Below, in pieces: positions 44,944 through 54,415 of a DNA stretch of 64,000 nt. Positions within the stretch are counted from its first letter, which is position 1. Each line of letters opens with the position of its first letter. The notes under the pieces were generated by a model. That model searched no databases. It had not been told where the DNA came from and saw only the letters and a program-made list of their open reading frames with translations. A program made the translations under genes and the position numbers. Source of the DNA: Rhizobium albus (GTDB lineage: Bacteria; Pseudomonadota; Alphaproteobacteria; Rhizobiales; Rhizobiaceae); assembly GCA_030160035.1 (NCBI GenBank), contig BSNO01000003.1, forward strand, positions 558,001 to 622,000, read 5' to 3'.

Positions 44944-45606
44944 ATGCAGCGCGCGAACCAAGGTGTGCGGGACTTTATTCTGGAGGGCATAGAAGCCGGA
45001 CGTTTCGGTCCGGGCGTTCGGCTGCCGACGGAGCGGGCGCTGTGCGAAACGCTGTCGGTGACCCGCACCGCCGTGCGCAACGCGCTTGCGGTTCTGGAAG
45101 GCGAGGGCCGTGTGGTGCGTGCGCCCGGCAGCGGAACGTTTGTGGCCGACGCGCTGCCGAACAGCCCGGCCCGCACGAGCGACATCGTCTCGAGCCCCGC
45201 TCAGGTGATGGAGGCGCGATTGGCCTTCGAACCACAGATGGCACATCTCGTCGTCGCCAATGGCACGGCGTCCGATTTCGCACGGTTCCAGGAATGCGTC
45301 GAGCGTGGCGGATCGGCCGAGCGCATGGAGGATTTCGAGTATTGGGACGCGGCGCTTCACGAGGCGATCGCCGAAGCCGCCCGCAATCCCCTGATCGTCG
45401 CCGCCTACGGGCTCATTACCCAGGCGCGTGAGCAGGGCGAATGGGGCGACCTGAAACGCCGCAGCCTCACCGATGAACGGCGCGCCCATTATCAGGTCGA
45501 ACACGAACGCATCGTCGCCGCGTTGAGAAGGCGTGATGCGCAGAAGGCCGAAGAGGAAATTCGTGCGCACCTCATCCGCGTGCGCTCGAACCTGCTCGGC
45601 ATCTGA
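44944..45606 (+). CDS. GntR family transcriptional regulator, FadR/FCD type
   Basis: 220 residues: winged helix (LPTERALCETLSVTRTAVRNALAVLEGEGRV, about residues 25-58) and an all-helical FCD ligand domain with acid/histidine residues suited to metal-organic-acid binding (WDAALHEAIAEAA, YQVEHERIVAAL). ATG 44944 is preferred to a start at 44893, which would lie in the operator. It is divergent from FAH/Pht5 and upstream of the NitT/TauT transporter, so it probably links uptake and catabolism. Confidence 0.88.
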   Translation: MQRANQGVRDFILEGIEAGRFGPGVRLPTERALCETLSVTRTAVRNALAVLEGEGRVVRAPGSGTFVADALPNSPARTSDIVSSPAQVMEARLAFEPQMAHLVVANGTASDFARFQECVERGGSAERMEDFEYWDAALHEAIAEAARNPLIVAAYGLITQAREQGEWGDLKRRSLTDERRAHYQVEHERIVAALRRRDAQKAEEEIRAHLIRVRSNLLGI

Positions 45607-45682
45607 ACGGGCCCGCAACGCCGGTCCCAAGCCGTGAGGAGACGGTCGGACTTGCGCAAGAACAATCGATCGGGAGGATCGC

Positions 45683-46504
45683 GTGACAGCAGTTGCATCG
45701 ACAGTATCGGGCATTCGAGGCGGGCCGGACGTCTCATCCCGCAGCCCGGAGGCCCCTGCGGTCATTTCCGCCGATAATGTCACCAAGACGTTCGGCGGCG
45801 GGCGGGTCGTGGCGCTGGAGGATGCATCCTTCGATATCCGCCCCGGTGAATTCATCTCGCTGGTCGGCCCGTCCGGCTGCGGCAAGTCCACCTTGCTCCG
45901 CATCATCGCCGGTCTGATCGACAAATCCGGCGGCTCGCTCAAGGTGCATGGCGAGGAAACCATCGCGCCTCGTCGCGACGTCGCCATGATGTTCCAGAAG
46001 CCGACGCTGCTCGAATGGCGCACCGCCGTCGAGAACGTGCTGCTGCCGAGCGAAATTGCCGGCACCGTCACCGATGACGACCGCCGGCGCGCGCTCGGCC
46101 TGCTGAAACTCGCTGGGCTGAAAGACTTTGCGTTCTCGTTCCCCCAACAACTTTCAGGCGGAATGCAGCAGCGCGTCGCCCTGGCCCGCCTGCTGCAGAC
46201 CGGCGCGGACATTCTTCTTCTCGACGAGCCTTTCGGCGCGCTCGACGAGTTTACCCGCGAACATCTCAATGTCGAACTGATGCGGATTGTGGGCGAGGTC
46301 GGTGCGACGACGCTTTTCGTGACCCACAACATCGGCGAGGCGATCTTTCTGGCGGACCGCGTTTTCGTGATGACGCCGCGGCCGGGCCGCCTGGCCGAAA
46401 TCATCGACGTGCCCTTCGAGCGTCCGCGTCAGCCGGCGCTGCAACTGACGACCGAATTCAACCAATTGGTTGCCCGCGTTCGCTCCGTGCTGGGAGGCCA
46501 TTGA
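45683..46504 (+). CDS. NitT/TauT-type ABC transporter ATP-binding protein
   Basis: 273-residue ATPase of the SsuB/TauB group: Walker [11 protein letters not shown]-loop MMFQKPTLLEWRTAVENV, signature LSGGMQQRVALARLL, Walker B ILLLDEPFGALDEFTRE, switch His VTHNIGEA. Start GTG 45683 follows GGGAGG. Overlaps the first permease (TGATG). Confidence 0.92.
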   Translation: MTAVASTVSGIRGGPDVSSRSPEAPAVISADNVTKTFGGGRVVALEDASFDIRPGEFISLVGPSGCGKSTLLRIIAGLIDKSGGSLKVHGEETIAPRRDVAMMFQKPTLLEWRTAVENVLLPSEIAGTVTDDDRRRALGLLKLAGLKDFAFSFPQQLSGGMQQRVALARLLQTGADILLLDEPFGALDEFTREHLNVELMRIVGEVGATTLFVTHNIGEAIFLADRVFVMTPRPGRLAEIIDVPFERPRQPALQLTTEFNQLVARVRSVLGGH

Positions 46505-47382
46505 TGGCCGATCAGGCGACGACCAATGCCGACCAATTGGCGAAAGATGACCGCAAGACCGGGATCGGCGTCGTCGCCACCCATACCGCGATCTTCCTGG
46601 CTCTGATGGGGCTCTGGGAGCTCGCGGCGCGGGGAGGGCTGCTCGACCCGCTTTTCTTTCCGCTGCCGAGCGATATCGTCGTCTCGTTTTATCGGCTCTA
46701 CATCACCCAGGCGAACATCTGGTGGCATCTCGGCATGACCATGACGGAGGTCGCCGTAGGCTTCGTCGCCGGCTCCGCGCTTGGCATCGGGCTGGCGCTG
46801 ATCGTCGGCATGTTCGATCGGGTGCGCCGTTACCTGAAGCCCTACATCGTCATTCTGGAGGCGACCCCCCGCATCGCCATCGGCCCGATCGTCATCGCCG
46901 CATTCGGCTTCGGCTGGACGTCGAAGACCGTCATCGTGATGCTGGTCTGCTTCTTCGCGCCCTTCGTCAACACGCTAAACGGCATGGCGAGCGTCGACGA
47001 TGAGGAACTGGCCATGATGCGCTCGATGCGCGCAAGCCGGTGGCAGACCTTCACGAAACTCATGCTGCCCGACGCGCTGCCGGAAATCATGGCCGGCCTT
47101 CGCCTTGCCATGGCATCGGCCCTTGGCGGCGCGCTGGTTGCGGAGTTCATCTCGGCTAATGAGGGCATCGGCGTGCTGCTGGCGCAATATACCGGCACGC
47201 TCAACATGGCGTCCGCTTTCGTCTGCGTCTTCACGCTGACCGGTCTCGGCTATCTGATCTTCCGCTCCATGGAGGCGCTTGACCGCTACATCGTCTTCTG
47301 GACCGACCGCGACCGCACGGAAGTGATGGGTCGGGTGCGCGCTGCCAAATGGAAAGGTCTCGTCAAGGAGGCCTACGCATGA
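46504..47382 (+). CDS. NitT/TauT-type ABC transporter permease 1
   Basis: 292-residue SsuC-type permease with about six helices. The EAA-like loop is EELAMMRSMRASRWQTFTKLMLPDALP, followed by GLRLAMASALGGALVAEFI. ATG 46504 overlaps the ATPase stop. The second permease is also present, so this transporter uses a heterodimer rather than the usual homodimer. Confidence 0.92.
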   Translation: MADQATTNADQLAKDDRKTGIGVVATHTAIFLALMGLWELAARGGLLDPLFFPLPSDIVVSFYRLYITQANIWWHLGMTMTEVAVGFVAGSALGIGLALIVGMFDRVRRYLKPYIVILEATPRIAIGPIVIAAFGFGWTSKTVIVMLVCFFAPFVNTLNGMASVDDEELAMMRSMRASRWQTFTKLMLPDALPEIMAGLRLAMASALGGALVAEFISANEGIGVLLAQYTGTLNMASAFVCVFTLTGLGYLIFRSMEALDRYIVFWTDRDRTEVMGRVRAAKWKGLVKEAYA

Positions 47383-48257
47383 GCGCCAATACCACCACCG
47401 CCTCGACCAGCGGACGAGCCGGCTTTCCGGCCATGTGCTTCGCGATGGCGGCCGCCAAGCATCTTTCCGTTTTAGCCGTCATCATCATCGTCTGGGAGGG
47501 CGCTTCGGCGCTTGGATGGATCGATACGATCCTGCTGCCGACGCCGACAGAGATCGGCCGCGGCATCGTCGATCTCTACGTCACGAACCGGCAGATCTAC
47601 GGCCATTTCCTGATCACCTTCTACGAGGCCTTTGCCGGCTTTCTGATCGGCGCGGGTGTCGGGATCGCGATTGCAGTGGGCTCGGCGTTGAGCAGGCGTT
47701 TTCGCCGTTACGTGTCGCCCTACGCGGTCATCCTGAACGTAACGCCGGGCTTGGCGCTGACCCCCATCATCATCGCCTGGTTCGGCTTCGGCTACAGTTC
47801 CAAGATCGCGCTGGGCGCTATCGTCTCGTTCTTCCCCGTCTTCGTGAACGCGCTGATCGGCCTGACGCGGATCGACCCCGAAATGGACGAGATGTTCCAG
47901 TCCTTGGGTGCGACGCGATTGCAGTGCTTCTTCAAGCTGCAGATTCCGGAAGCGCTGCCGCTCATCTTCGCGGGCTTCAAGATCGCGATTACCACGGCGC
48001 TGGTGGGCGCGGTCGTCTCGGAATTCTCGCAAGGCACGGCGGGCATCGGCGTCCTGATGCAGCGCTTCGCGTTTTCGCTCGACATGGGCTCGGCGATCGC
48101 GGCGCTGCTGAGCATGTCGCTGCTCGGGCTTTTGCTCTTCACCATCATCGAATTGTGCGACGTGCAGGTGGTTTTCTGGCGCAGGGAGGCGCGCAGGAAC
48201 GAGGTGAGCCGACGCCGCCAGCAGCGCTGGGCGCATCTTTTGAAAGAAAAGAACTGA
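47379..48257 (+). CDS. NitT/TauT-type ABC transporter permease 2
   Basis: 292-residue paralogue of the preceding gene, same family. The loop is EMDEMFQSLGATRLQCFFKLQIPEALP, followed by GFKIAITTALVGAVVSEF. ATG 47379 overlaps the first permease stop (ATGA). Confidence 0.92.
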   Translation: MSANTTTASTSGRAGFPAMCFAMAAAKHLSVLAVIIIVWEGASALGWIDTILLPTPTEIGRGIVDLYVTNRQIYGHFLITFYEAFAGFLIGAGVGIAIAVGSALSRRFRRYVSPYAVILNVTPGLALTPIIIAWFGFGYSSKIALGAIVSFFPVFVNALIGLTRIDPEMDEMFQSLGATRLQCFFKLQIPEALPLIFAGFKIAITTALVGAVVSEFSQGTAGIGVLMQRFAFSLDMGSAIAALLSMSLLGLLLFTIIELCDVQVVFWRREARRNEVSRRRQQRWAHLLKEKN

Positions 48258-48273
48258 AGCCGGAGGAAAACCC

Positions 48274-49311
48274 ATGAGACGTGCAGTGAAGATGAGCCTT
48301 CTCGCCGCAACGGCGATGATCATTGGTGGAACGGCGGTGGCGCAAGAGATCACCCAGATCAACGCCATCATGCCGAAGCAGCGTTCGGCCAACTACTTCC
48401 CGCTGATCGTCGGCGAGGCTCTCGGTTATTTCGAGGAGGAGGGTGTCAACGTCAATCTGCTGCCGTCGACGACGCCGATTCCGTTCGTCAGCTTCATCCG
48501 CAACGGCCAGGCCGACATCGCCATGCTCGATCCGGCCGAAGTGCTGCAGGCAAAGGCCGCGGGCGCCGACATTCGCGTCGTCTACGAAGTCATGCAGCAG
48601 GCGCCAGACGGCATCGCCATTTCCGGCGAGAGCGCCATCACCGACGTTGCTGAACTGGAAGGCGAAACCGTCGGTCTCGTGTCCGACCGCGATCTCGTGA
48701 CGCTGAAGATCGCACTCGATGCGCGTGGCCTGACCGAAAATGACGTCACCAGCGTTGTTGTCGGCGAGGCGGGCCCGACGCTTGCTGCGGCGTTCATGGA
48801 CCAGACGGTCGCGGCCATCGCGGGTTCCGGACCGGACTGGCTCGCGATCCAGGCAAATGGCATCCCGATCAAACTGATCACGCCGGAGGAAGTATCGGCA
48901 AAGCCTGGCAACACCTTCGTCATTTCCGGTGAAGCAGACGAAGCCAAGCGCGTGGCGATCCAAGGCTATCTGCGGGCATGGTCGAAGGCGATGTATGTCG
49001 CCGAGGTCGATCCGGAAGTGGTGGCAGCGATTGCCCGCGAGGCGGTGCCGGAAGAGTGGGAGGATCCCGAGTTCGGTCAGCAATATCTTGACAACGCGAT
49101 CCGGCTGAATGTTTCGGTGACGGACAATCTCGGCGATCTCCAGACGGAAATCTGGCAGAACATCCAGCCAGCGATGCAGAAATTCGGCGTCATCGACGAG
49201 ATCGTGGCCAACGAGGAATTCCTCGATCCTTCACTCATCGAGCCCGCCAACGACTGGGATCGCGCCGAAGTGGAAGCGGAAGTCGCCGCTTGGCGTGAAG
49301 AGAATATGTAG
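48274..49311 (+). CDS. NitT/TauT-type ABC transporter substrate-binding protein
   Basis: 345-residue NMT1/SsuA-like periplasmic protein. The leader ends at about residue 24 (TAVA|QEI), and the typical YFPLIVGEALGYFEEEGVNVNLLPS segment follows. GGAGG precedes ATG 48274. It is last in the operon, after ATPase and permeases. The ligand is probably an aromatic or sulfonate-like organic acid fitting the FAH/Pht5 enzymes, by context only. Confidence 0.9.
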   Translation: MRRAVKMSLLAATAMIIGGTAVAQEITQINAIMPKQRSANYFPLIVGEALGYFEEEGVNVNLLPSTTPIPFVSFIRNGQADIAMLDPAEVLQAKAAGADIRVVYEVMQQAPDGIAISGESAITDVAELEGETVGLVSDRDLVTLKIALDARGLTENDVTSVVVGEAGPTLAAAFMDQTVAAIAGSGPDWLAIQANGIPIKLITPEEVSAKPGNTFVISGEADEAKRVAIQGYLRAWSKAMYVAEVDPEVVAAIAREAVPEEWEDPEFGQQYLDNAIRLNVSVTDNLGDLQTEIWQNIQPAMQKFGVIDEIVANEEFLDPSLIEPANDWDRAEVEAEVAAWREENM

Positions 49312-49518
49312 AGCAATGGGCGCCGCAAGATCCGCAAGGGTTTCGCAGCGCCACTTTTCACGACAGTGAGTTCTTTAAACTGCGCTGCAAGACTGAGCCG
49401 CAGAAAGCCTACGCGGGGAATCGAAAGTATACCCGTATCGATCGATCTTGAGTTTCGCGCGAGCGCCGGTCGATCATGGGTGCAGATACGGCGGCCTGCT
49501 CCGAAGATTTGTCGTGGC

Positions 49519-50874
49519 TTAGCCTAAAGCATCGACAAACAACGATGCTTGACCGAGCTGTCCACCCTTCAGCACGAGCTCAAGCCTACTGAAAGGCTCT
49601 TCGTGGCTGTGCGAGGCGCATATCGGTGCGCCCCGGCCCAAAGGATACTTCATTTCCAGCGCGTGGATCGGCAATGCTTCGAGAACGCGTCCCGATGTAT
49701 CTCCACCAGCGACGACGAGCCGGGTCAGATCAAAACGGGACACGCAGGCGTGGGCCAACGATCCCAAAGCGCGACCGATGCTGTCCTGAGCCTCGTCGAA
49801 CGTCATCCCGCTTTGCGCAGCGCGCTCTTTGAGCCTGCTGAAGTTGGGATCATCCACCGTCCGGGCGGCGTATACGATCACGCCCCGAGATTTTGCGAAC
49901 CCCTCGGCAATCGCTTCTTCGACACGGGTCAATTCGGCGACGGCGGTTTTGCGATCGCTGGTCGCGATCACATCGAGCCGGATAGAGGCGAAGCCAGCGG
50001 CCTCGGCCGCGGCGATCTGTGCGGCAGTGACCGGTGAACAACTGCCCGAGAGCACAAGCAGCCGATCGACTGGTGGAGGTGAGGCGAATTCAGGCGGCTG
50101 CGCAGGGAGCAACCCCTGTTCGCGCCAGTGCGCGACCAAGGCGTATTGCAACCCGGAAGATGACGCCGAGAACAAACTGCGCTCGCTGTTCTCCCAGACA
50201 AGGCGACCGGCGATTGCCTGCGTTTGCGTGTCGGCGACGTCGATGAACGTCACTTGGTTGGCGTCACGCGCAGCCAATACCTTCGGGGCAGCTAGGCCCG
50301 ATTGCATCTCACCAATGTCGATCGAACCAACGGGTGCATTCGTCTGCTGGGAGAGATGCAAACGCAGATCAGCTTCGTGCATCGGTGTGACCGGATGGCG
50401 CGACATGGTCGGGTGACGGTCGATGCGATGGGCGGTTCCGGCGGCGACGGCAAAAAGGTTGGAAAAGATCTGCCACCGCCCGAGTTGCGGTGCCCCCACG
50501 ATGCAGGGCGACCAATCTGGCTCGAGAACGTCTCGGCCGATGTCGATGGCCTTACCGATCGATCCGATGCGGGCTGAGGAATCGAAGGTCGAACAGAATT
50601 TATATTGCAGGATACGCGGGTGGCGTGCCGCCAACGCGGCGAGTGCAGGGCGCAGATTGGCTTCCATCCACACTGGATCTTTCGAGCGGGCAACGCCGGC
50701 GATGCCAATGACGGGATAATCAGCGAACTCTGCAAGCGTTTCCTCGCTCGGCGTCCCGGCGAAGAGCACCGTCTTCAGGCCTGCAAGGGCAGTCACTTCC
50801 ATGGCATCCGTGGAGCCGGTGAAGTCGTCGCCATAAAACGCCAGCAAAGTCCCATTTGGAAATGTTGGGGTCAT
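49519..50874 (-). CDS. Four-carbon acid sugar kinase family protein (DUF1537; OtnK/OiaK-like)
   Basis: 451-residue kinase of the four-carbon acid-sugar kinase family. The N-terminal domain begins LLAFYGDDFTGSTDAMEVTALAG (the GDDxTGxxD signature) and the C-terminal nucleotide domain contains RLVVAGGDTSGRVLEAL and the GAPICASHSHEEPFSRLELVLKGGQLG ending. Members phosphorylate 3-oxo-tetronates or 3-oxo-isoapionate. ATG 50874 follows GGAGA and overlaps the RuBisCO-like stop (ATGA). An open frame extending up to 51147 lies inside the upstream gene. It probably phosphorylates the oxidised acid sugar for the RuBisCO-like enzyme. Confidence 0.88.
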   Translation of the reverse strand: MTPTFPNGTLLAFYGDDFTGSTDAMEVTALAGLKTVLFAGTPSEETLAEFADYPVIGIAGVARSKDPVWMEANLRPALAALAARHPRILQYKFCSTFDSSARIGSIGKAIDIGRDVLEPDWSPCIVGAPQLGRWQIFSNLFAVAAGTAHRIDRHPTMSRHPVTPMHEADLRLHLSQQTNAPVGSIDIGEMQSGLAAPKVLAARDANQVTFIDVADTQTQAIAGRLVWENSERSLFSASSSGLQYALVAHWREQGLLPAQPPEFASPPPVDRLLVLSGSCSPVTAAQIAAAEAAGFASIRLDVIATSDRKTAVAELTRVEEAIAEGFAKSRGVIVYAARTVDDPNFSRLKERAAQSGMTFDEAQDSIGRALGSLAHACVSRFDLTRLVVAGGDTSGRVLEALPIHALEMKYPLGRGAPICASHSHEEPFSRLELVLKGGQLGQASLFVDALG

Positions 50875-52130
50875 TGGAATGTCTCCAGCGCCTGAGCAAG
50901 CGAGCGCGATGATCGCGCCGCAGTTTCTAGCGGAATGCCCGAGCGGGCTGCATCCCAAGCGAAGCGCAGCGCTTCGACGCCGGCACTTACGCCGCTTGGA
51001 TGAGCAACGACGCCTCCACCGGCACAGTGGATGAGGTCTGCCGATCCGAGACGGCGCCACGTGTCGTGGGCTTGATGAACCGTTTGGCCAGAGCTGAATA
51101 CGGGCATCACGGTCAGAGGGCGATCTTGGTACATGGGCGTCAAACAAGCCCGTGCAGAAGCAATGACGCTGTCGTCATCCTCCCAGAATTTGTTGCGAAT
51201 GCCGTTGACGTGCATGTGATCAACGCCGGCAATCCGCCAGAACTTCTGCCAGGCGAGATACGAGAATCCATTGTCGGATGAGCGACCGAGATAGCCCCAG
51301 CCATTTCGATGTGCGTGGATGGGCAAGCTGCAGTGCTTGCGAAATGCCGAGAAGCCGGTGAGGCCAACGCTGTTCAGGCTCAGCATGACGCAGGTCCCGC
51401 CGAGAGCCTGGACCAGATCGTGCCGGCGGCGCATCTCATCCAGCTCGCCCGTCAGATTGGCAGCATACATCACCCGCCGGCCCGTGCGCTGGGCATGGCG
51501 GTCGATGACCTCCAGCACCGCGCGCGCCCGTTCGTCGAATGGGCATGACGGTCCGTCGGCCTGCAATTCATCGTCTTTGATGAAGTCGATGCCCCCCGCA
51601 CAAAGCTCTTCTACGAGTTCAGCAGTCTCTTCGACACTTAGGCCAACCGAAGGCTTGATGATGGTGCCGATCAGTGGACCCTCGGCGACGCCGGAGAGGC
51701 GGCGAGTGCCAGCCACGCCAAATCCAGGTCCCGGATAGGCGTCGGCAAATACGCCTGGAACCGAGACGTCGAGAAGCTTGAGGCCGGCAACCTGCCTGAG
51801 TTCGAACAGGTTTCCGGCGACGGTGGCCAGCAGATTGGGAAGCGACGCGCCGACATTGGCTAACGGCCAGGACACAGTCAGCCGGTAAGTCTTGGGGCTG
51901 CCTTCTCCTGCCGAGCCGGGCAGGGAGGGGTTTCCCTCATCAGGAGCTTCTGCAATTTCTTCTACGCGCGCTGAAGAACGCTCGCGCAGTGCAACGCTCT
52001 CATTGGGCAGAGCGATGAACGTACCGCTTGATTGCTCGCCTGCGATCGCTTCTGCAACGGCCTGAACGTTGCCCTTGCTGCGCAGCAAATAGCTCGCCCT
52101 TATCCGCTCCCGGCTTTGATCGGGGATCAT
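50871..52130 (-). CDS. RuBisCO-like protein (form IV), probable acid-sugar phosphate lyase
   Basis: 419-residue RuBisCO large-subunit family protein. The carbamylation/metal loop is intact: IDFIKDDE with K185, D187, E188. The first active-site lysine is present (TIIKPSVGLS, K159), but the residue matching the second lysine of KPK is Ser161. HAHRNGWG (272-279), loop-6 region NGIRNKFW (K304), SSGQ (336-339) and CAGGGVVAHPSG are recognisable. Form I/II Calvin-cycle function is therefore unlikely. Next to a DUF1537 kinase, the closest described roles are the 3-oxo-isoapionate-4-phosphate decarboxylase (OiaX) or transcarboxylase/hydrolase (OiaT). ATG 52130 overlaps the SDR stop; a TTG at 52157 is a weak alternative. 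Confidence 0.88.
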   Translation of the reverse strand: MIPDQSRERIRASYLLRSKGNVQAVAEAIAGEQSSGTFIALPNESVALRERSSARVEEIAEAPDEGNPSLPGSAGEGSPKTYRLTVSWPLANVGASLPNLLATVAGNLFELRQVAGLKLLDVSVPGVFADAYPGPGFGVAGTRRLSGVAEGPLIGTIIKPSVGLSVEETAELVEELCAGGIDFIKDDELQADGPSCPFDERARAVLEVIDRHAQRTGRRVMYAANLTGELDEMRRRHDLVQALGGTCVMLSLNSVGLTGFSAFRKHCSLPIHAHRNGWGYLGRSSDNGFSYLAWQKFWRIAGVDHMHVNGIRNKFWEDDDSVIASARACLTPMYQDRPLTVMPVFSSGQTVHQAHDTWRRLGSADLIHCAGGGVVAHPSGVSAGVEALRFAWDAARSGIPLETAARSSRSLAQALETFQ

Positions 52131-53089
52131 GCGGCCCGACCGGCTGTCGCCAGCCAAGTGTGGTAATCTTTCAGACCATCTCGAATGTCTGTGAATCGCG
52201 GCTCGAACTGAAGCTGGCGCTTGGCTTTCGAAATATCGAGCGGTGCCCCGCGCTGGAAAAAGAGGCCGTCGCCCAGACGCATGTCGGTCGGCCGGCCAAC
52301 GATCTCGGCGACGTGCGCGACGATGTCACGATGGCTGACGGCAACCCCGGATGAAATGTTGAATGCGCCGTCCGCATCTTCAGGATTGGCATCGAGAAGG
52401 GCCACGATGCCGGCGGCCGTATCCCGCACGTGCGTCCAGTCCAGAGACTGATCCCCACCAGTCGGCACTTCGATCCCATGGAGCCCTTCCAGACCGCCGA
52501 ACATCGCCTGGTAAAGCGTGTGCATACGAGACGGAAGTTTGCCGGGGCCGTAGACGAAATAGAGCCGCGCCTGGCGCACGTCGATGCCGTAGGTCACGCC
52601 ATACTGATCTGCCAGAACTTCATTGGCGACCTTCGTGGCGCCATAGAGATCGCTCGCCATGAACGGCAGTTGCTCAGTCTGGCCGCCAGCTTGGGTTCCG
52701 TAAACTGCTCCCGAGCTGAGATTGATGAATTTTGGAACGCCGAGGATGCGACAGGCATCCAGGACATTCAGCATTCCCATGGTGTTGATCTGGATGTTGC
52801 GGAAGGGGCGAAGCTGAAACGTGGGGCCAGCAATCACCGCGACACCGAAGATGACCGCATCGATGCGGCCCTCGTAGGCCCGCATGCGTTCGAACACGGT
52901 GTGCGTATCGAGAACATCCACGTTCTCGAAGGTCAGGCGCTCGGATACCGCTTCGAGATAATCAAGCCCGAGGCCATCCAGACCCCGCGCGCCCAGGTCA
53001 AAGATGACGACGTCTTCGCCGCGCTGCGCGAGGTCGTGCGCAACCCACGATCCGACATGGCCGAGACCGCCAAACACCAAAATTGCCAT
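52127..53089 (-). CDS. NAD-dependent epimerase/dehydratase family protein (extended SDR, DenD-like)
   Basis: 320-residue extended short-chain dehydrogenase. The NAD loop is VFGGLGHVGSWVA (GxxGxxG, residues 7-13), with a conserved NLSSGAVYG and the catalytic YGATK (Y-x-x-x-K). It lies between the TRAP transporter and the RuBisCO-like gene, coupled to the latter by ATGA. A related SDR, DenD, oxidises D-erythronate in four-carbon acid-sugar pathways with DUF1537 kinases. By analogy this enzyme may oxidise the imported acid sugar before phosphorylation. Confidence 0.85.
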   Translation of the reverse strand: MAILVFGGLGHVGSWVAHDLAQRGEDVVIFDLGARGLDGLGLDYLEAVSERLTFENVDVLDTHTVFERMRAYEGRIDAVIFGVAVIAGPTFQLRPFRNIQINTMGMLNVLDACRILGVPKFINLSSGAVYGTQAGGQTEQLPFMASDLYGATKVANEVLADQYGVTYGIDVRQARLYFVYGPGKLPSRMHTLYQAMFGGLEGLHGIEVPTGGDQSLDWTHVRDTAAGIVALLDANPEDADGAFNISSGVAVSHRDIVAHVAEIVGRPTDMRLGDGLFFQRGAPLDISKAKRQLQFEPRFTDIRDGLKDYHTWLATAGRAA

Positions 53090-53122
53090 TGATAAAGTCT
53101 CCGGAAGTAGGTCCTCCCGCTG

Positions 53123-54415
53123 CTATCGCAGCAGGAGATTGGGCAGGAACATGACCAGCCCGGGAATGAAGGTAATTGCGAGGAGCATCCCGAACAGCGG
53201 GATATAGAAGGGCATGATCTCGCGCACGAGTTCGCCATACGGGATGTTCGCCACTTTCTGCACCGTGAATAACACCGTTCCGACGGGTGGCGTGACCAAT
53301 CCGATCATAAGATTGAAGATCATTGCGACACCGAAGTGGACTGGATCGATGCCATAACTGACGACCAGTGGGACCAAAATCGGCGTGAGCAGGAACAGCG
53401 CGGGGACAGAGTCGATGAAGCAACCGATGACCAGCACGAATATCATCAACAGGAAGAGCAGAAGGTACTTGCTCTCGATCGCACCGGACAGGAAGTCGAT
53501 AATCTGGCTGGTCACCTGATAACGCGCCAGAACCCAGGCATAAAGCGCCGAGCCGGCGATGATGACCAGAAGGGCCGCAGTATCGACAGCCGTATCCCTG
53601 CAGATCACCCAGAATTCCCGGAGTGAAATCGTGCGGTACACCAGGAATGCGATGATCATGCAGTAACCGACGGCGATCACCGATGCCTCTGTCGGCGTGA
53701 AAATGCCCGAGAGGATGCCTACGATGATGATCACCGGCGTCATCATCGGCAGGAAGCCCGCGCCGATCGCGGCAATGATCTCTGACAGTTTGGCTCGCTT
53801 AGACACGGGATAACCCCGACGGTGCGACATGATGAAAACCAGCGCCATCAAAGACAGTCCCATCAAGATCCCTGGAATGATCGATCCAAGGAAGACGGCG
53901 GCGATCGATGTGTTGGCGAGCGCGCCATAGATGACGGCCGGTATCGACGGTGGGATGATCGGACCGATTGTTGCCGAGCTGGCAGTCACCGCAGCACTGA
54001 AGCCGCGATCGTAACCGTCTTTCTCCATGGCGCGCATCTGCACCGGGCCGAGCCCGCCAGCATCGGCAACGGCAGACCCCGACATGCCCGCAAAGATCAT
54101 GCTGGAGAGAACATTTACGTGCCCAAGCCCGCCGCGCAGATGACCCACGAGTGAGCGGGCTACGTTGAAGACACGGTCGGATATGCCCGAGGCATTCATC
54201 AACCGGCCTATGAGAAGAAAGGCCGGAATAGCCAAAAGCGTGAAGCTGTTGACACCGTAAAGCGTGCGCTGCGCAAGCATCTCGTAAGGGATATTGTCGA
54301 AGCCGCGGTTGGACAAGAGCACCGCGACTGAGGCGCCGATCATGGCGAGACCGACGGGAACACCGACGATCATCAGCACGATCAGTGTGCCAAACAATGC
54401 GAGAAGGATGATCAT
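53123..54415 (-). CDS. TRAP transporter large permease (DctM type)
   Basis: 430-residue DctM-type membrane protein with about twelve helices. Family segments: IPAFLLIGRLMNASGIS, GMSGSAVADAGGLGPVQMRAM, ASSATIGPIIPPSI and the C-terminal GLVTPPVGTVLFTVQKVANIP. Overlaps dctQ by 4 bp. Confidence 0.93.
   Translation of the reverse strand: MIILLALFGTLIVLMIVGVPVGLAMIGASVAVLLSNRGFDNIPYEMLAQRTLYGVNSFTLLAIPAFLLIGRLMNASGISDRVFNVARSLVGHLRGGLGHVNVLSSMIFAGMSGSAVADAGGLGPVQMRAMEKDGYDRGFSAAVTASSATIGPIIPPSIPAVIYGALANTSIAAVFLGSIIPGILMGLSLMALVFIMSHRRGYPVSKRAKLSEIIAAIGAGFLPMMTPVIIIVGILSGIFTPTEASVIAVGYCMIIAFLVYRTISLREFWVICRDTAVDTAALLVIIAGSALYAWVLARYQVTSQIIDFLSGAIESKYLLLFLLMIFVLVIGCFIDSVPALFLLTPILVPLVVSYGIDPVHFGVAMIFNLMIGLVTPPVGTVLFTVQKVANIPYGELVREIMPFYIPLFGMLLAITFIPGLVMFLPNLLLR

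Noticed and set aside
49312-49400. Possible terminator after the NitT/TauT binding-protein gene (GGCGCCGC ... GCAGCGCC then CTTTTC)
   Set aside because: The loop is long and the stem has a mismatch, so the hairpin is too weak to call.
50871-52130. Calvin-cycle RuBisCO
   Set aside because: No rbcS, prk or cbb genes; Ser replaces the second lysine of KPK and the sequence is of RuBisCO-like type.
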